Positions 25,080-38,000 of a DNA stretch of 64,000 nt are shown piece by piece (positions within the stretch are counted from its first letter, which is position 1; every line of letters begins with the position of its first letter). The translations under genes and the position numbers were made by a program. Under the pieces are notes generated by a model, which did no database searches, was not told the origin of the DNA, and worked only from the letters and a program-made list of their open reading frames with translations. Source of the stretch: Dama dama (taxonomy: Eukaryota; Chordata; Mammalia; Artiodactyla; Cervidae); contig NC_083704.1 in NCBI RefSeq assembly GCF_033118175.1, positions 49,626,501 to 49,690,500 of the forward strand, in the 5' to 3' direction.

Positions 25080-25834
25080 GTCAGTCAGCTGCTGAGGAGA
25101 CACTCGCCCCCACCATTGGGGTTGGGGGTGCATAAGAGCTACATCACATCTTGACCTTCAGCTCTTCTGATGATTTCCAGTATTCATTGGCCATAGAGTC
25201 TAGAACCATAGATGAGAGCACTATATCTTGATTTGTAGTGCAATTGCATGTATTATGTATTTGCCAATGGTTCTAGTATTGATGGTCACCTTATAGGTGC
25301 AGCTTTTCTGAAACAGGCTGCACTGCTGTAAAGACAAGATTGGCAGAGGGCTTACCATCAGGCTCCTTGAATTACATTTGTCTTTTTGTCTCTTAGATAC
25401 TTTCCTCCCCAAATCTCTCTATACTCTTCCCAGTAAAGAATTTTTTTAAGGCTGTTTTTTGTTTTTTTTCTTTCTCAGCATCATGAAAATGCACTCCTGG
25501 ATTCCAGGAAGGATTGAGTGTAGCCCTTCAATCTGCTCCTGGTAAACTGTACAAAGCCTGCATTATTCACAACAGGCTTGGTTTTGGGTATCATGGGGCA
25601 CGTTTGGGAAACCCCAGCCATGCACAGTTAGGCTCCTGCATGGGCTAAAAGCAGGGTCTGAAGGACTGTTGTGGAAAACGAAGCAGCAAAGGAGGAGGAT
25701 GGGCTTCTTTCCCTGACTTAGGTTTGAAATTCTTCCCCACACCCTACTGGCCACAGAGCAAGAAAGAATGTCAATTTATGTATCCTTGTTGCAGATGATA
25801 ATGAGTCTGAAAATAATAGTCATTGGCTTATAAA

Positions 25835-26075
25835 AGCATGCCGTTTTTATTGAGAGTCTACTTTGTGCCAGGAAGGGAATCCAGTGTCCCTGGGGGACTT
25901 ACTCTGTCCCACGGTCCTCACAGCAGCCCTGTGATATGTCAAGATTACCTGCTCTTCCTGGGGTCCGTAACTGAGACTCAGAGTACAGAACAACCAGCCC
26001 AACATACAGAGCTTGTAAGTGATAGAGCTCAGGTTTTATATAGCCCGTCTGAGTCCACATATACCCCACCATGTT
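25835..26075 (+). repeat. MIR SINE remnant
   Basis: tttattgagagtctactttg, tgccaggaaggga, cctcacagcagccctgtgat and gtaagtgatagagctcaggt follow the MIR order nearly full length. Confidence 0.8.
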
Positions 26076-26254
26076 TAGGAGGCAATTCAGAGTTGCAAGC
26101 AGATGGATATTCCAGAAATTCTGAGGTCCTTTTATCTTTGTATACCTAAAGTAGATGCCAGAAACCCATTTGAGAATGGTCTCCAGCCAGCCATTCATAA
26201 AGAATAGTTCTGCCTAGAGCTCTTAGGCTTAGGATGTTTGATCACATAATGACT

Positions 26255-26425
26255 GCTAGTACTTTTAAACTCCCATCATGTGCCAGGTGTGGGTCAAAGG
26301 GCTTTATATACATTAACTCATCAACTCCCACCAAAGAGGAAGAGCTGATGCTTTTACAGAGAAGGAGCCAGAGGTCCAGAGAGGTTGGGTGTGCTGCTCA
26401 GGCTTCATAGCTGCACACACCATGA
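26255..26425 (+). repeat. MIR SINE remnant
   Basis: catcatgtgccaggtgtggg, tttatatacattaactcatc, ttttacagagaaggagccag and aggtccagagaggttgggtg are typical MIR. Confidence 0.85.
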
Positions 26426-26514
26426 TGCTTGAACAGACATTTTTGCCACACAGCCTTAAGTGGATTTTGCATTTGGCATCCGGAGTTTCACTGCATACGT
26501 TAAATTTTCATTCC

Positions 26515-26670
26515 AGCACTTGTTAGTTGGGTGATCATGAGCAAAATACTGAACCTCCCTGAGCTTCAGTTTCCTCATCTGTAAATTGAGCTAATACGTG
26601 ATTCAGAGGGTTGTTTGTGAGGTATAATATATATAAAGTGATTTGCACATGCCTGGTAGACAAATGTTCC
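26515..26670 (+). repeat. MIR SINE remnant (3' part)
   Basis: gttgggtgatcatgagcaaa, cctccctgagcttcagtttc, ctcatctgtaaattgagct and ttgtttgtgaggtataatat are typical MIR. Confidence 0.85.
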
Positions 26671-27299
26671 AAACGTGTGAGCTCCCATTACAACCACTGC
26701 TACTACTAATAGATTTTATCACTACCAGCCCTCAGAGATAGTTTGATTTTTATTTCATCTTTGTTGTTTTTCACATACCTTGGAGTCACAGCTCATTGAG
26801 AACATACTGTTGAACCATGGGAGATAGAGCAGACAATTGTTGGCACTAAAGCCTTCCTGGTCTCCATACCCCTAAAACCCAAGCACTTGGGGAGTGGTGA
26901 GCAGATGTGTTAGGAGTTGTAGACCCCAGTTCCCAACCTGCACTGAACAGGCCCACAGCACTTACTAAATTTGTTTGCATCCCTCATAGATATCAGTCAT
27001 AGAGGACATCCCAGGGACAGTGAGTCCCAGGTTTCACTTGTCATCACCTGCATAATTGATCTGAGATACCCAGGCCAATGGGAGGGAAAGATCATGGGTC
27101 TGGGGATTTTGAGGCAGGTGGGCACATGAGAGGTATTACCCTGTTCAGGCTGCCTTTTGAGCTCGTCCCATGTAGGACTCTGCCCATGGCAGTCTCAGTG
27201 ACTGAACATGAGTAGCTCATTCATCAATCCCCTAACTGTTTCACTTTGCCATGCACATAGTGGGCACCAAATAAATATTGTTTTGTGTGAATAATTGTA

Positions 27300-27404
27300 T
27301 GATTTCCACAAGCCAGGTCTATACCAAGTGTTTTCTGTACACATAGTTTACAAACATTATCTCACTTTTTCCTCATAAGCAACCAACTACCCAATGCATT
27401 ACAT
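27300..27404 (+). repeat. MIR-like remnant cut by BovB
   Basis: tatctcactttttcctcata and agcaaccaactacccaatgc resemble the MIR core. The match stops where the BovB fragment begins at 27405. Confidence 0.5.
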
Positions 27405-27581
27405 GCTCATGTCCATCGAGTTGGTGATGCCATCCAACCATCTCGTCCCCGGTCATCCCCTTCTCCTCCTGCCTTCAATCTTTCCCAGGATCAGGGTCTT
27501 TTCCAAGGGGTCAGTTCTTCACATCAGGTGGCCAAAGTACTGGAGTTTCAGCTTTAGCATCAGTCCTTCCAATGAATATTC
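27405..27581 (-). mobile_element. BovB LINE fragment
   Basis: This 177-base block matches 19075-19255 of the larger BovB copy in this window closely (for example ggtgatgccatccaaccatc and tcagggtcttttccaa). It covers only the C-terminal coding region, lacks the 3' terminus, and sits between an old MIR-like remnant and an L2 remnant. Confidence 0.9.
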
Positions 27582-27604
27582 TAAAGGTACATCCCACGAT
27601 ATGC

Positions 27605-28080
27605 TCATCATGCTCTAGCTCTCACTGCTGAAAATTCTTCCCTGGCTTCCCTTGCTGGTGGGATAAAGACAAATTCAAAACAACATGCTATCTGCCTTGT
27701 ACATGCAATTCCCTCTGCCTGGAACACATTTTCTTCTTTTCCTCACCTAGTTAACACCTACTGGTTCAATTCAGTCTCAGTCCAACATCACCTTTTCAAG
27801 GAGGCCTGATGGGACTTTCTCAATTGGGTCAAATCCCCAATTTGGCACTCTTGTAGCACATGTACATCATTTAATTGCACTGGAACAGATGCAGTTTTGC
27901 ATTTGTTTTAGTGATTACTTGGATAGAAACTATCTGTCCTGCTAGTTAATGAACTCTATGAGGACTGTGAATGTGACCTCATGACTTTTTTTTTTTTTTT
28001 CCTGACCACTTGCAGTTACTAACATTTGCTGGTAGGCATTCAGCGAATGTTTGTTGACTGTATAAATGAATGAATTGCCA
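27605..28080 (+). repeat. L2 LINE 3' end
   Basis: The sense L2 order is seen: ttccctctgcctggaacaca, aggaggcctgatggga, gaactctatgaggactgtga and attcagcgaatgtttgttga, ending in tgaatgaat. A poly-T run interrupts it at 27987-28000. Confidence 0.75.
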
Positions 28081-28084
28081 GAGC

Positions 28085-31000
28085 AGCTTATTAAAAGAAG
28101 AGACTTCCTTGATTAATCATGACTTTAGACAAAATTGAGCCTCATAATTCTGCCTGTAATATTCCAGGAAGCCACTATCAGAGTTGGTAAAAAGACATGG
28201 AGACCTGTTTGCTGAAAGATGACCACAGAATTGGTGCTGTGTTCTTTCTTGCCATGTTGCAAGACACTGCAGAGATGACTTTTACCACACTTGAATTTTT
28301 GCAAGACTGTCTATATTGAACCCTTCAGGTCCCTTCCAGTTTTGGAGGTTTTTTTTTTTTTTCTTTCTTTCTTAAATTAAATGCCACTGAGTTTCTAGAT
28401 ATGGCAGAGATGACTTGCCGTTATGAAAGGAGTCCCTCCATTTCTTTCTGGAAAACATCTGAGCCTCTTATAAATTAATTTGCCCAGGAATACCTAAACT
28501 CCCATTAAACACCTTTCAAAAGAGCCAGAGAAGGTGATATGAAATGAGTTCAGAAATTCCAGCTATGTTTAACCACGAAAGAATCTTTATGACACTCTTT
28601 GAGTTGTGACACTTGAGTTGATTCTAGGCTGGACACCTTTATATAGGTGAGAGCAGTACAAATTAACTGTCTGTAACTTGTTGCTTACAGAAAGATATAA
28701 GGGATTAATCATAGTTTGGTAGTAGACATATAAGTCTATCTGACTTTTGTATTCTTCCCAATTCCATTTCTTTGCAAGTACACACCTCTGACAGTTTACT
28801 CCACCTCTCCTAAAAAAAAAAATCTGCCTTCCAGATTTTTGCCATTTGGGGAGAGGGATTCAACTAGGAATTCATTAAGGTTTTTTATTTTTATTTAGTA
28901 TTTTTGTTCTTCCTCTAAGGATGCTAGTTCTAAAAATACTATTAAAATTTACAATCTTTCCTTCTTTTGTGTCTTGGATCCAATCCCCCCAACTCTTTTC
29001 CTCCACCCTTGAAGAAAGAACTGACATCAAAATAATTAATTCTGAAATCATTGGATTTTCCTGCTGCTAAAGGGTTTTTGAAGAAAGCTTAAAACTAAGT
29101 CTTACCCCCTAAGCCTTATTCCCAAATGTTCCCTTGTGTGCTGAAGTAGTGAAATGCACATCCTTGATGAAAATGCCTTTTTTAAAATGAGGGCCAGATA
29201 CTATTGTTCAGTTAAAATTAGAACCAGCTTATTTCTTGGAGCCAGTTAGAATACTTTTGTGATCAGAGATAAATTGTACTTGGTTTTCTTTCCTACTAAT
29301 TCTGGGCAATGCTTTTGGTTACCAGGAAACACACTGGTCATCTGGGAGCAGGAAGGTACTAGAACCAGGAGACTAGTCCACTGATTCTCTATGTTGCCCT
29401 CCAGAGCTTGCAGAGAAGAGAAGTCCTGTATCCAGGTTAACATTCTGGACCCTGTGCAGGTCTACACAGTATAACCGATTTCGATAGGGCCTACCTCTCC
29501 TCTGTAGTGTCTGGGCCATCACAGGATTGTCTCCAAGAATTAGCCAGACAATTAGCCACTCCACGAGTGGGAGAAGGAAGATGCTGCCACAGAAAGTGTT
29601 CAGGAAAGCTGGGTCTAAGGATGAGATTCCAGCCAAAATTGGATCTTGCCACAGGTAGAAGTGTCCTATCAAGAAAAACAAGAAGCACCCGAGTGGAATG
29701 GTTCACCAGGCATTTCTTTCTCTCTCTGCTGGGGGCAGCATGTGGTTGTGCTTCCCATTTACACTTCCATTACATGGTATGCAGATGACTTTTAATTACG
29801 CTTTATGGTTTGGGAGGTGAGCACAACTGAACAGCAGTGAAGGAACTCCATGCAGTGGGGTTCCCATGGCCTCATGTTGTGGTTGGACAGGTGCCAGGAA
29901 GCTTGATGTGATCCCAGCATTGTAATGCATCACAGACTTGCCCTAGATCAAATTGCTGAAATGCAAATGCATTGGTTTTTACTGTAGACTCACTTTGGGT
30001 TAAGCTGTTCATGTCCCACTGGTAGAATCTAGCCACATCCCTATTTATCATTGACTTCAGTGCCAAGTGTCTTTACAGTTTGTTCTGGAGAACCCCTTTA
30101 AAAAAAAAAAAAGAAATACTCCTTCTCTCCTCAGCAGGCCAAGGGCAGGGCATTCTCACAGAGGTAAAACTTGAAGTTCTTGGCATTACTGAAAACACCT
30201 CACTCTTGGTGGCCCATTGATTGGTTAGGACACTGGTCTGCTCTCAGCCTGGTGACATGTTTTACTCTAGGCAGCTGGTGCCTCAACCCCAGTACTCAGG
30301 GAATGCATTTGGTTTGCTGGTTGCATCACAAACTAGCACTCAAAGACCATGGAGGCCATACATTTCTCTAATCTTTGCTAGAAATGCACCTTCCAAAACC
30401 GTGAGGCTGACTCTGATGGACCACTTTCTCAGTCTCACATTTGAAGGAAGCCATGTTTTAAAAACCATTTTAGTTCTCTTCCCTAAACATTCATGGAGGT
30501 ACGGTGTGGAGCCCTACTGGGCTATAGAAGGAGACGTTGATACTGACTTTGTCCTTGAGCCTTGGGTTTTTGTCATCTCTGTCACCTTTAAGGCAGATAT
30601 TAGCTCATAAAACATGACAGAGCACATTGCTGGGTTTTTTTTTTTGTTTGTTTTTGGTGCAGAAGCATTACCAATGTTTAAAAATCTTTGCTTGCTTGAG
30701 GGAGCAGGAAATGACTTCACGCAGAAGTAGGAGTTCCTGTGAATTTTATGATGGCAATTCATAGCCTAGCTTTTGTGACAAATGCCTGTCCACCAATGAT
30801 ACTTTATGTTTTCAGGTATCCAAGTATCAAGTATCCAACTATCTAGTCTTAGAAAAGCTTATTCTTTGCTTTTGGAATATACCTTTTAAGTAGAAAAACT
30901 TGAACAGGCTGACTTTACCCCTTCACTCCCCCACTTTTAGAAATACAGAAAGGGAGAGATGGGTCTGACTTGTAAGTTTTAGAGTGATTTGCCAGCTTTC

Positions 31001-31525
31001 TTTCAGTGATCTGAAGCACCGCTGTAGTATCTAGCTGTTGGCAGAGTACATCAGAATAACAGGCTTAGCTGAAGGTGACCAAAACAGCGAAGAGCATACA
31101 AATGCCAAGAAGATCTCTCACTTGCTTTTTCTTTTTTTTTTTATTCAAATTTCACATCTGTGCTCTATTTTTAAACATTTATTCTTTAAGTGATAACGCA
31201 TGTTTTACCAACCCTCTTATTGGATTAGACATGTTTGAAATCCCCTCAACTTTAACCTGTTCATTACTGCCTTCAAGAACATTCAGATCTCCCACCAAAG
31301 CAGAGAGTATATATGGGGAAATTTTCCAAGATGTCAGCCACTGGGGAGCCATTGTGTTTTGGGGAGGGAGGGATCCAGTGGTTGTGCTATATAGATTTGG
31401 GGGTGTCTTAGGCTGGTGTTGCTTTAAGAGGAATCTAGTGTGGGTGTAATGTGTGCAGCATTTTTCTTCATTGTGATAGTTTTTTGTTGTTGTTCACATT
31501 TTAGAGTAGGAGGAGCTAACAGATT
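28085..31525. other. Unrecognised intronic sequence
   Basis: No gene or repeat recognised. Several frames of around 100 codons are open on both strands (for example 29681-29373 on the - strand) without recognisable homology. Confidence 0.5.
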
Positions 31526-31527
31526 TT

Positions 31528-31665
31528 GAGCTCTTATTGTATACCTGAAACTAGGTTAGGAATTCTAAACATAGTATCTCATTTAATTCTCACAACAACT
31601 CTGAAAACCAGGTGTTATAAATTCCATTTTGGAGATAAGGAAACTATGGTCTAGGAACTGGACAA
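31528..31665 (+). repeat. MIR SINE remnant
   Basis: gagctcttattgtatacctg, atctcatttaattctcacaa and aactctgaaaaccaggtgt, followed by tttggagataaggaaact, are typical MIR. Confidence 0.8.
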
Positions 31666-32699
31666 AGATGCCACAGTTTGTGAGGGGTCTCATTCCAAGA
31701 CTTCTGTGGTCTTCCCAGCAGATGTCCCCAACTTGGTGTGATACCTCTTCAGTCATAGCCCCCCTGACCTGGGGCTGAAAAGGAGCATAAAATACAGGCT
31801 TTATTCTGTGACGCTGAGCACCACTCCCAGCACCTCCCGCTGCCCCAGCCAGCTCCTGCCTTGACCCTGGGGTCACATGTGCTGGCTGGAGAGAGGGACT
31901 TATCTCGTCCTGCATCATCAGGCTTACCCGGTACTGAGGGAGAGGGGGCTGCAGGCTTGATCAAGTGTGTTGCATTCTCTGCTTTCCCACACAAATTGTT
32001 GACATTTGCCTCTTGGAGCCTTTGTGTTTCATGCTCAAGATTTCTGCTTGAAAGCCTTTTTCTCCTTTAGTTTTCTGGTTTCTTCTCTATCATTTAACAT
32101 ATAAAATCAGGCTTCACCTGATCTCTTTTTGTCTCTCCCTTCTTTCCTTCCTCTCATCATATAATTAAAAGTCCTTTTAGGTTGTCTTCACCTTATCATC
32201 TCACATGAATTGAAAAAAGATCTGACTTCCTGCCCCTTGTGTCTTCCTGATGCTGAGTTTCAAAATGAAAGAAAAGTCCTTCCCCTGGCCCCCTTTTTGC
32301 TTCATACTACCCCTTGAATAACTGTGTTTAAATTAGACTGATTTTGTCATTGATCAGCATTGTTGCATGGACTGAGTTTACCATTTCCTGACTTCAGAAT
32401 TTTTTTTTTTTTTGCTTTTTCAAGTAATAATTTAATAGGAAAAGGATTTTCACTTTCCTTTCTCCTGATTACAGAAAGACAATCATTAAACTCAGCATTT
32501 AAAACTTCCAGTAGTTTCTCTTCACTCTTAATTCCGTATTCTTTTGGGGAAATGTCACTTTCTTTTCTTTTATTCTCTAAAACATGCAGAGGTAAAAGTT
32601 CCAGAATCCCTCATATTTACTGTGTTTGTTTTTTTTTTTTTTATGTAGCACTATATTATTAATAAGAAATCATAAGGATTTAATTTTGTTACTATCCCT

Positions 32700-33235
32700 A
32701 TAATGTAAATGATCCTTTTCAAAGTTTAAAACACATAAATAAATGTTTTATTGTAAAGATAATATATGCTCACTGTAGAAACTTAGAAAAATGTAAATAA
32801 AAAACTAAGATCACCCATAATCCCACCACTCAGAAATAACTGTCATTAAGATTTATAGTTTCCTACATTCCATTGTCTACATGCATATTTGAACAAAGAC
32901 ATGACATACTACATAATAGAGGTTTTCTAGCTTTATAAATGTTTAATGTTGTGTGCATTTTCCCATGTCCTTAAAAGCCTTCAAACACATATATCTTGGT
33001 TCTATGATTTCCGTCATTGCCATAATTAATTTTATCATTCTCCTATTGTTAGGATCTCAATCGTTTCTAGTTTTTCACTATTATAATCACACTTGGTGAA
33101 TATTTCAATCCATGAATCTTTTTTTTTTCATGTTATTTTCCTTAAGATTAATGCCCCAAAGTTGAAATACTGAAGTCATGGGTATTCTAAAGATTTTTAA
33201 AAATTAAACAATAGCTCTCATCAGCAAAGTAGTTG
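32700..33235 (+). repeat. Old L1 (L1M-type) 3'-UTR remnant
   Basis: gatcacccataatcccacca, cactcagaaataactgtca, tttcactattataatcacac and aatgccccaaagttgaaata are the familiar 3'-UTR order of old mammalian L1 elements. Confidence 0.65.
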
Positions 33236-33419
33236 ACATTTAAAATTTTTTACACAATGTCAACTGTTTAAGTTTGTCTCTAACATGCCAGTCATAGATT
33301 TGGGAAAGAATATTCTAGTACACTATTCTAGTACAAGTGATAGATAAACTTAGAGAACAAGAGGCAGAGGAAGACTTTTATGACTTTAGGGGAATAGTTA
33401 TGAGGGAAAAAAATGGGCA

Positions 33420-33860
33420 GTTCATTCAACAACTCTTTATTGAGCATCAGCTATGTGCCAGATACTGTTGGGGGCACTGAGGATACCATAGAGAACAGCC
33501 CCAAAATCCCTGCCCTGGAGGAAGCTTGTATTCTAGTGGAGGGCACAAATAAGAAACAAAATAAAGACATTGAATCTATAGCATGTTAAATGGCAACAAA
33601 TGCTATGAAGAAAAATGAAGATGATGTTCTGATGTTTGTTCTGATGTTCTGTGAGGTGTCTGGGGTGCTTTTGAATAGGGCATCCCCAGGATGCCTCCTT
33701 GAGAAAGGGCCAGGTGGGCAAAGACTTGCTGGAAGGTGGAGCACTGCTGGGGAGGGAGTGGTCAATGGGGACCAAGTGCAGCCTGGAGAGTTGGAATCTG
33801 TTCTTCTCAAGTCAGATCCCAAGTGCAGTTGCTGAGTTGACAAGGTGGGGGAGCCAGAAC
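33420..33860 (-). repeat. L2 LINE remnant
   Basis: It starts ttcattcaacaactctttat and goes on tatgtgccagatactgttgg, aaatccctgccctggaggaa and gcttgtattctagtggaggg, the antisense L2 3' end. Later segments are weaker. Confidence 0.8.
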
Positions 33861-34539
33861 CCCACAACACCAGTGTTTAGATGAGATTAATTTTTTTAAA
33901 ATGAGCATACAACAACCACAATACTAATCCCTTATCTCTACCCTGATGTAGCCATTGGGAAATGCCCATTGGACACAGCCAGCAAATCTTTATTGAGATG
34001 ATCTTTGCAACAGTTTGACAATGAAATCTTGCAAGGAAGTTACAGTTTCAGGTTGGACAGAGAGGTGATCCATTTCAGAAAACAATGATGATTGACTGGT
34101 CAACAGTGATGTCTCAGAAGGTCTCAGTCCAGAGTGGTTCTTACACCCCAGAAATATCTGATTAACTGATCATCTCGAAGCTGGTTTATTTTCTTTCTCT
34201 CATTGCCTAGCACTCCTGGAATCATAAACCCAGCTCAGAAGTCACCCAGAAACCCTACTATTATGGGCTGCCTTTGGTGTGCCAAAGCCTCTTTGGCTGC
34301 TAGGGTATGAAGCAGGCGTGTGGGTCACAAGGCAGGCAGGCAGAGTTTCTGTTGTCAGTCTTCTTGGGTGTGGGGGCCCAATATTCTCTAAGATGTCTGA
34401 CTCTAGCAGCTGTCTAGAAAGTATGATGTTGATTCTTTAATCTGTAAACAAAATGAGGGAACCCACCTTACCAGGAAAGTCCTGGCAGGTGATAGAAGGT
34501 GATCCTTCTGAGAATGGACTTGAGGGTCAGAGTTCCAGC

Positions 34540-34680
34540 CCTGCTCTGACCCCCAACACACTAAGAAACCTTAGGCAGCTCCTTTCGTTTCTCTCTCACA
34601 CCTCAGCTTCCCCATCTGTGAGGTGAAGGGATGAAACGAACAGACGTCTTAGTTCTTTGCAGTTTTGAAAGTCAGAAACT
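34540..34680 (+). repeat. MIR SINE remnant
   Basis: aaccttaggcagctccttt, cctcagcttccccatctgtg and aggtgaagggatgaaac follow the MIR 3' order. Confidence 0.7.
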
Positions 34681-34844
34681 ATTCCAGCGCATTCATACCT
34701 AGAATACACTGAGTGCTTGATCTGCACCAGTGACTTGAAGATGCCCAAGCAAGTCACAGTATTTACTTTGATGGAGCCTGCAGCTGGGTAGAGGAGATAT
34801 ATTGTTCAGTAAGATATTGATGCAGCTATTATTTCTTGAAGAAA

Positions 34845-35000
34845 TGATATTCTAGGCACAGCATTACACTTTTGTTGTTTCATTACAATCCTCACAAAAG
34901 CTCAAAGAGGTGGTACCATCATGATCCTTGCTATGCGAATGGGGAAACCTCGTCGGAGTTGGTGAGCGAATCTGCCTTTAGGGTAACACTTTGAACCATT
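34845..35000 (+). repeat. MIR-like remnant
   Basis: tgatattctaggcacagcat, tttcattacaatcctcacaa and aagctcaaagaggtggtacc resemble the MIR core. Confidence 0.6.
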
Positions 35001-35004
35001 TGTT

Positions 35005-38000
35005 TTCCACTGTCATGCAGTTGCCATATTTCCCACCAGGGGATGTTTAAGAATTCAAGGTTTCAAGGATGATAGGGAAGAAGGAAGGCTCTGAATTTTG
35101 CTCATTTGACTTGTGTGATCGTGAGTCATCTTCATTACTAGTTGTATGATGGTGAGGAGGTCAACTTGCTTTCCTGTGAAATGGGTATGTAATTTGCTAT
35201 CTAACTCACAGAGAAGCCTTATCACAAAGCATTTTCTTTGGGGTATGGTCTTTAAAAACCTTGAGGGCTGTACAAATGTGCAGGATGTTGATCTCAGTTC
35301 TGAGGTGCAAAGACAGGGCTATGTTTTTCTTCCCCACAGGGTAGCACTGTGCTTTGAGGAATGATGGTCTGAAACAGTCTCTGGTGACAGTGCATTGACA
35401 GAGACCCACTCCGCATGACTTATTCCCTTGACCAAAGAAGAAAGAACTTGAGTGACAATGCTCATAAATAGGCCACTGTCTTTTGCTTTTCTGGGAGCCA
35501 GACCATGATTTATCCTTGCAGAAAAATAAATAGTGCAGAAGGTGCAAACATTGCCTTGAAAGAACCCAGTTCAGTGTGGGTTCAGACATCTTCCTTCCAG
35601 GAAAATGTATCCAGACCTCCCAGCCCTGGTCTTGCTTGTCCAGGCTCCGGGGAGGTCTGCTGGGGCCAGGGTCTTCTGAGGCATCTTGAAATGTGGTCGG
35701 GCTTCCAGGGAGAGCCTCTGTATTTCTGAGCTTTCTAGTGATGCAATCCTTGGTGAGGCACAGAAACAAAAAGCTGATATTTTGGATGAGTAAGAGCCAT
35801 CTCTGGGGGATTATATTTTATGAACCAAAGACAACAGTGTTACTGATTTATCTTAATAGCAGATACTATGAGCAAATGTCCCAGTTGCCTCTTTGTGCTT
35901 TTGGCAAGTATGGATGAGAAATGGAATGGAGTAGACCCAGTCAGAGCTGGCTAGCCCAAAGTGCAGAAGTCTTAATCTTCCTCCCTCCAAATATGTAACT
36001 TAGAAATGTTTCCAACGTTTTTCAAGTTGCAGGTGGTCACCCAGCTCTGACAAGAGGCATGGCGGGTTCCATCACCAGGTTTTCTGCTTCCAAAACAATT
36101 ATCTTGGGCTTGAAGGGAAAAAGATGCCTGAATCTTCCCTGGGTAGTTAGTTCTTTAAGCTCAGTTATCATGTTCTGGTTCTAAACATACTATTTATATG
36201 TAAAGAAACCTTCTTTTATCAAGTGACGAACCCTCCTGCTTGTTATAAATATGATTGGGATTCTCGGAGGACACTGCAGGACTAGTCTGCATATCCTCCT
36301 CTATCAGGGCTGGAATGAGACCATGCTGAACCCAGCGCCTTAGAAGTTGAAGTATAAATTATGTCAAAGTCATGATCATTGTTGTAACATTTGCTAATCC
36401 TTATTAGATATGGATAAATTCTCATGGCTTAATTTGGCATGTTGAGCCAGTTGTTCAGATTGTCTTTGGGGACTGGAAAGGAAATGCACAACTTTAGTGT
36501 AATTTTTCTTTTGTTTCTTTAGAATGGGACATAATTTTTTATTGTTAGCTGGTGGAAACTTTGGTGAATTGTGGCCAACTGTGGATCACCCCCACAGGAA
36601 GAAAGCATCAGACTTTAGCTGAGAACATATTCTTTGAAACAAACCAGAATATTTGATTTTTGAAATATCTTCCCACTTTAAAAACATGCTGTCCAACAAA
36701 TATTAATGTTCTGACCCAGACCTAGAGAACTGAGGAAGTAGAAAGCTACAGTTTCTCTCTGAGGAAAATTTTAGAGTGATGTGTGATGCTTTAGTTTAAT
36801 AATAACTCCACTGAGCACGGAAATAGTCTGTAAGGATGCAGGTACAGCCACAAGAGTTCACAGAGCATCCTTCTCACCCTTGGTTCTTAATTTATCCAGA
36901 GCGGAAGGAGCTAGGTGTTGGCTAAATATCAGGCATTTCACATTCCTTCACCAGGTCACCACATATACGTGACCGTGGGCTCATTCTGTCACTTTACTTC
37001 CATTTCTGGAATTTGGTCAAAAATTACACTTGATAAAAGTTCTCCCTTTTGACTACCAGTTTCATATTGAAAATCATTGTTGAATATTTTAAATTGCTTA
37101 CATTGAAATCGACTGTCCTTTTCTTTTTCTTTTTTCTTTAGCATCTTACATAGTTTGGTGGTCAGTCAAGCATGCTCAGTAATTACGTCTAGGGGACTCA
37201 AATCTTGTCAGTTGTGTTTGACCAAGTTTGGGGGTTACTGAATCAGTTGGTGTTATAGCTGCAAGATTATTTAAGTGAGATTCTTATTCTGTTCATAATT
37301 ACAGGTTTGTTTTAACAGATCTGTTCTGCAAAGTTTTATGAGCAGGAATTTTCTTGGGCAAATCCACCATGATTCTCAGTGGGGTTAGGGTAGGCAGTTT
37401 TTGGCCTCTGGGGTAGTTTTTCAGATGAGTGGTCATTAAAAAGCCCAGTTCTGTCCTTCTAGCAACAACCATTTTTCAGCTTCTGCTGAGAGCAGGGTCC
37501 AAAATTACCCTATCTCCTTATGAAATTCTGTTGAAAAACGTTGGTCCCTGTGCACTGTGCTCAAAAGCCAAATTACTTTTGGAATGTTCTGTGGAACTCT
37601 GGGAATTCAGATAGGAATCAAGGAAACAGCACAACATCTTTTCTCCTGCTTTGCTTAACCTGTTGATTGATTTGTAGGCAATTATTCTCCTTACCTTGAA
37701 CCCTCTGAAGTAGTCTTGGGTCTACCTTCTACTGCTTTTTGTTCATTCCTTTATTTGTTTGTTTTTATAAGCATTTTATCTTCTTTCCAAACTCAGAGAA
37801 TGCAAAGAAAAGTTCTGGGATAGCAGAGGGCTCATTCTCCATTGAAAGCAGTATTCTTCTAATAATTTGCCAGGATGATAAGATATTTCTCAGATCTTTT
37901 ACATTGCTGAAAGGTAAAATCAAAGAAAGGGTTTCTGAAGCAAACCAAACAAAAACCACACACTTATTCAGGGAAATAGTCAGAATATGCTCATGCTGGT

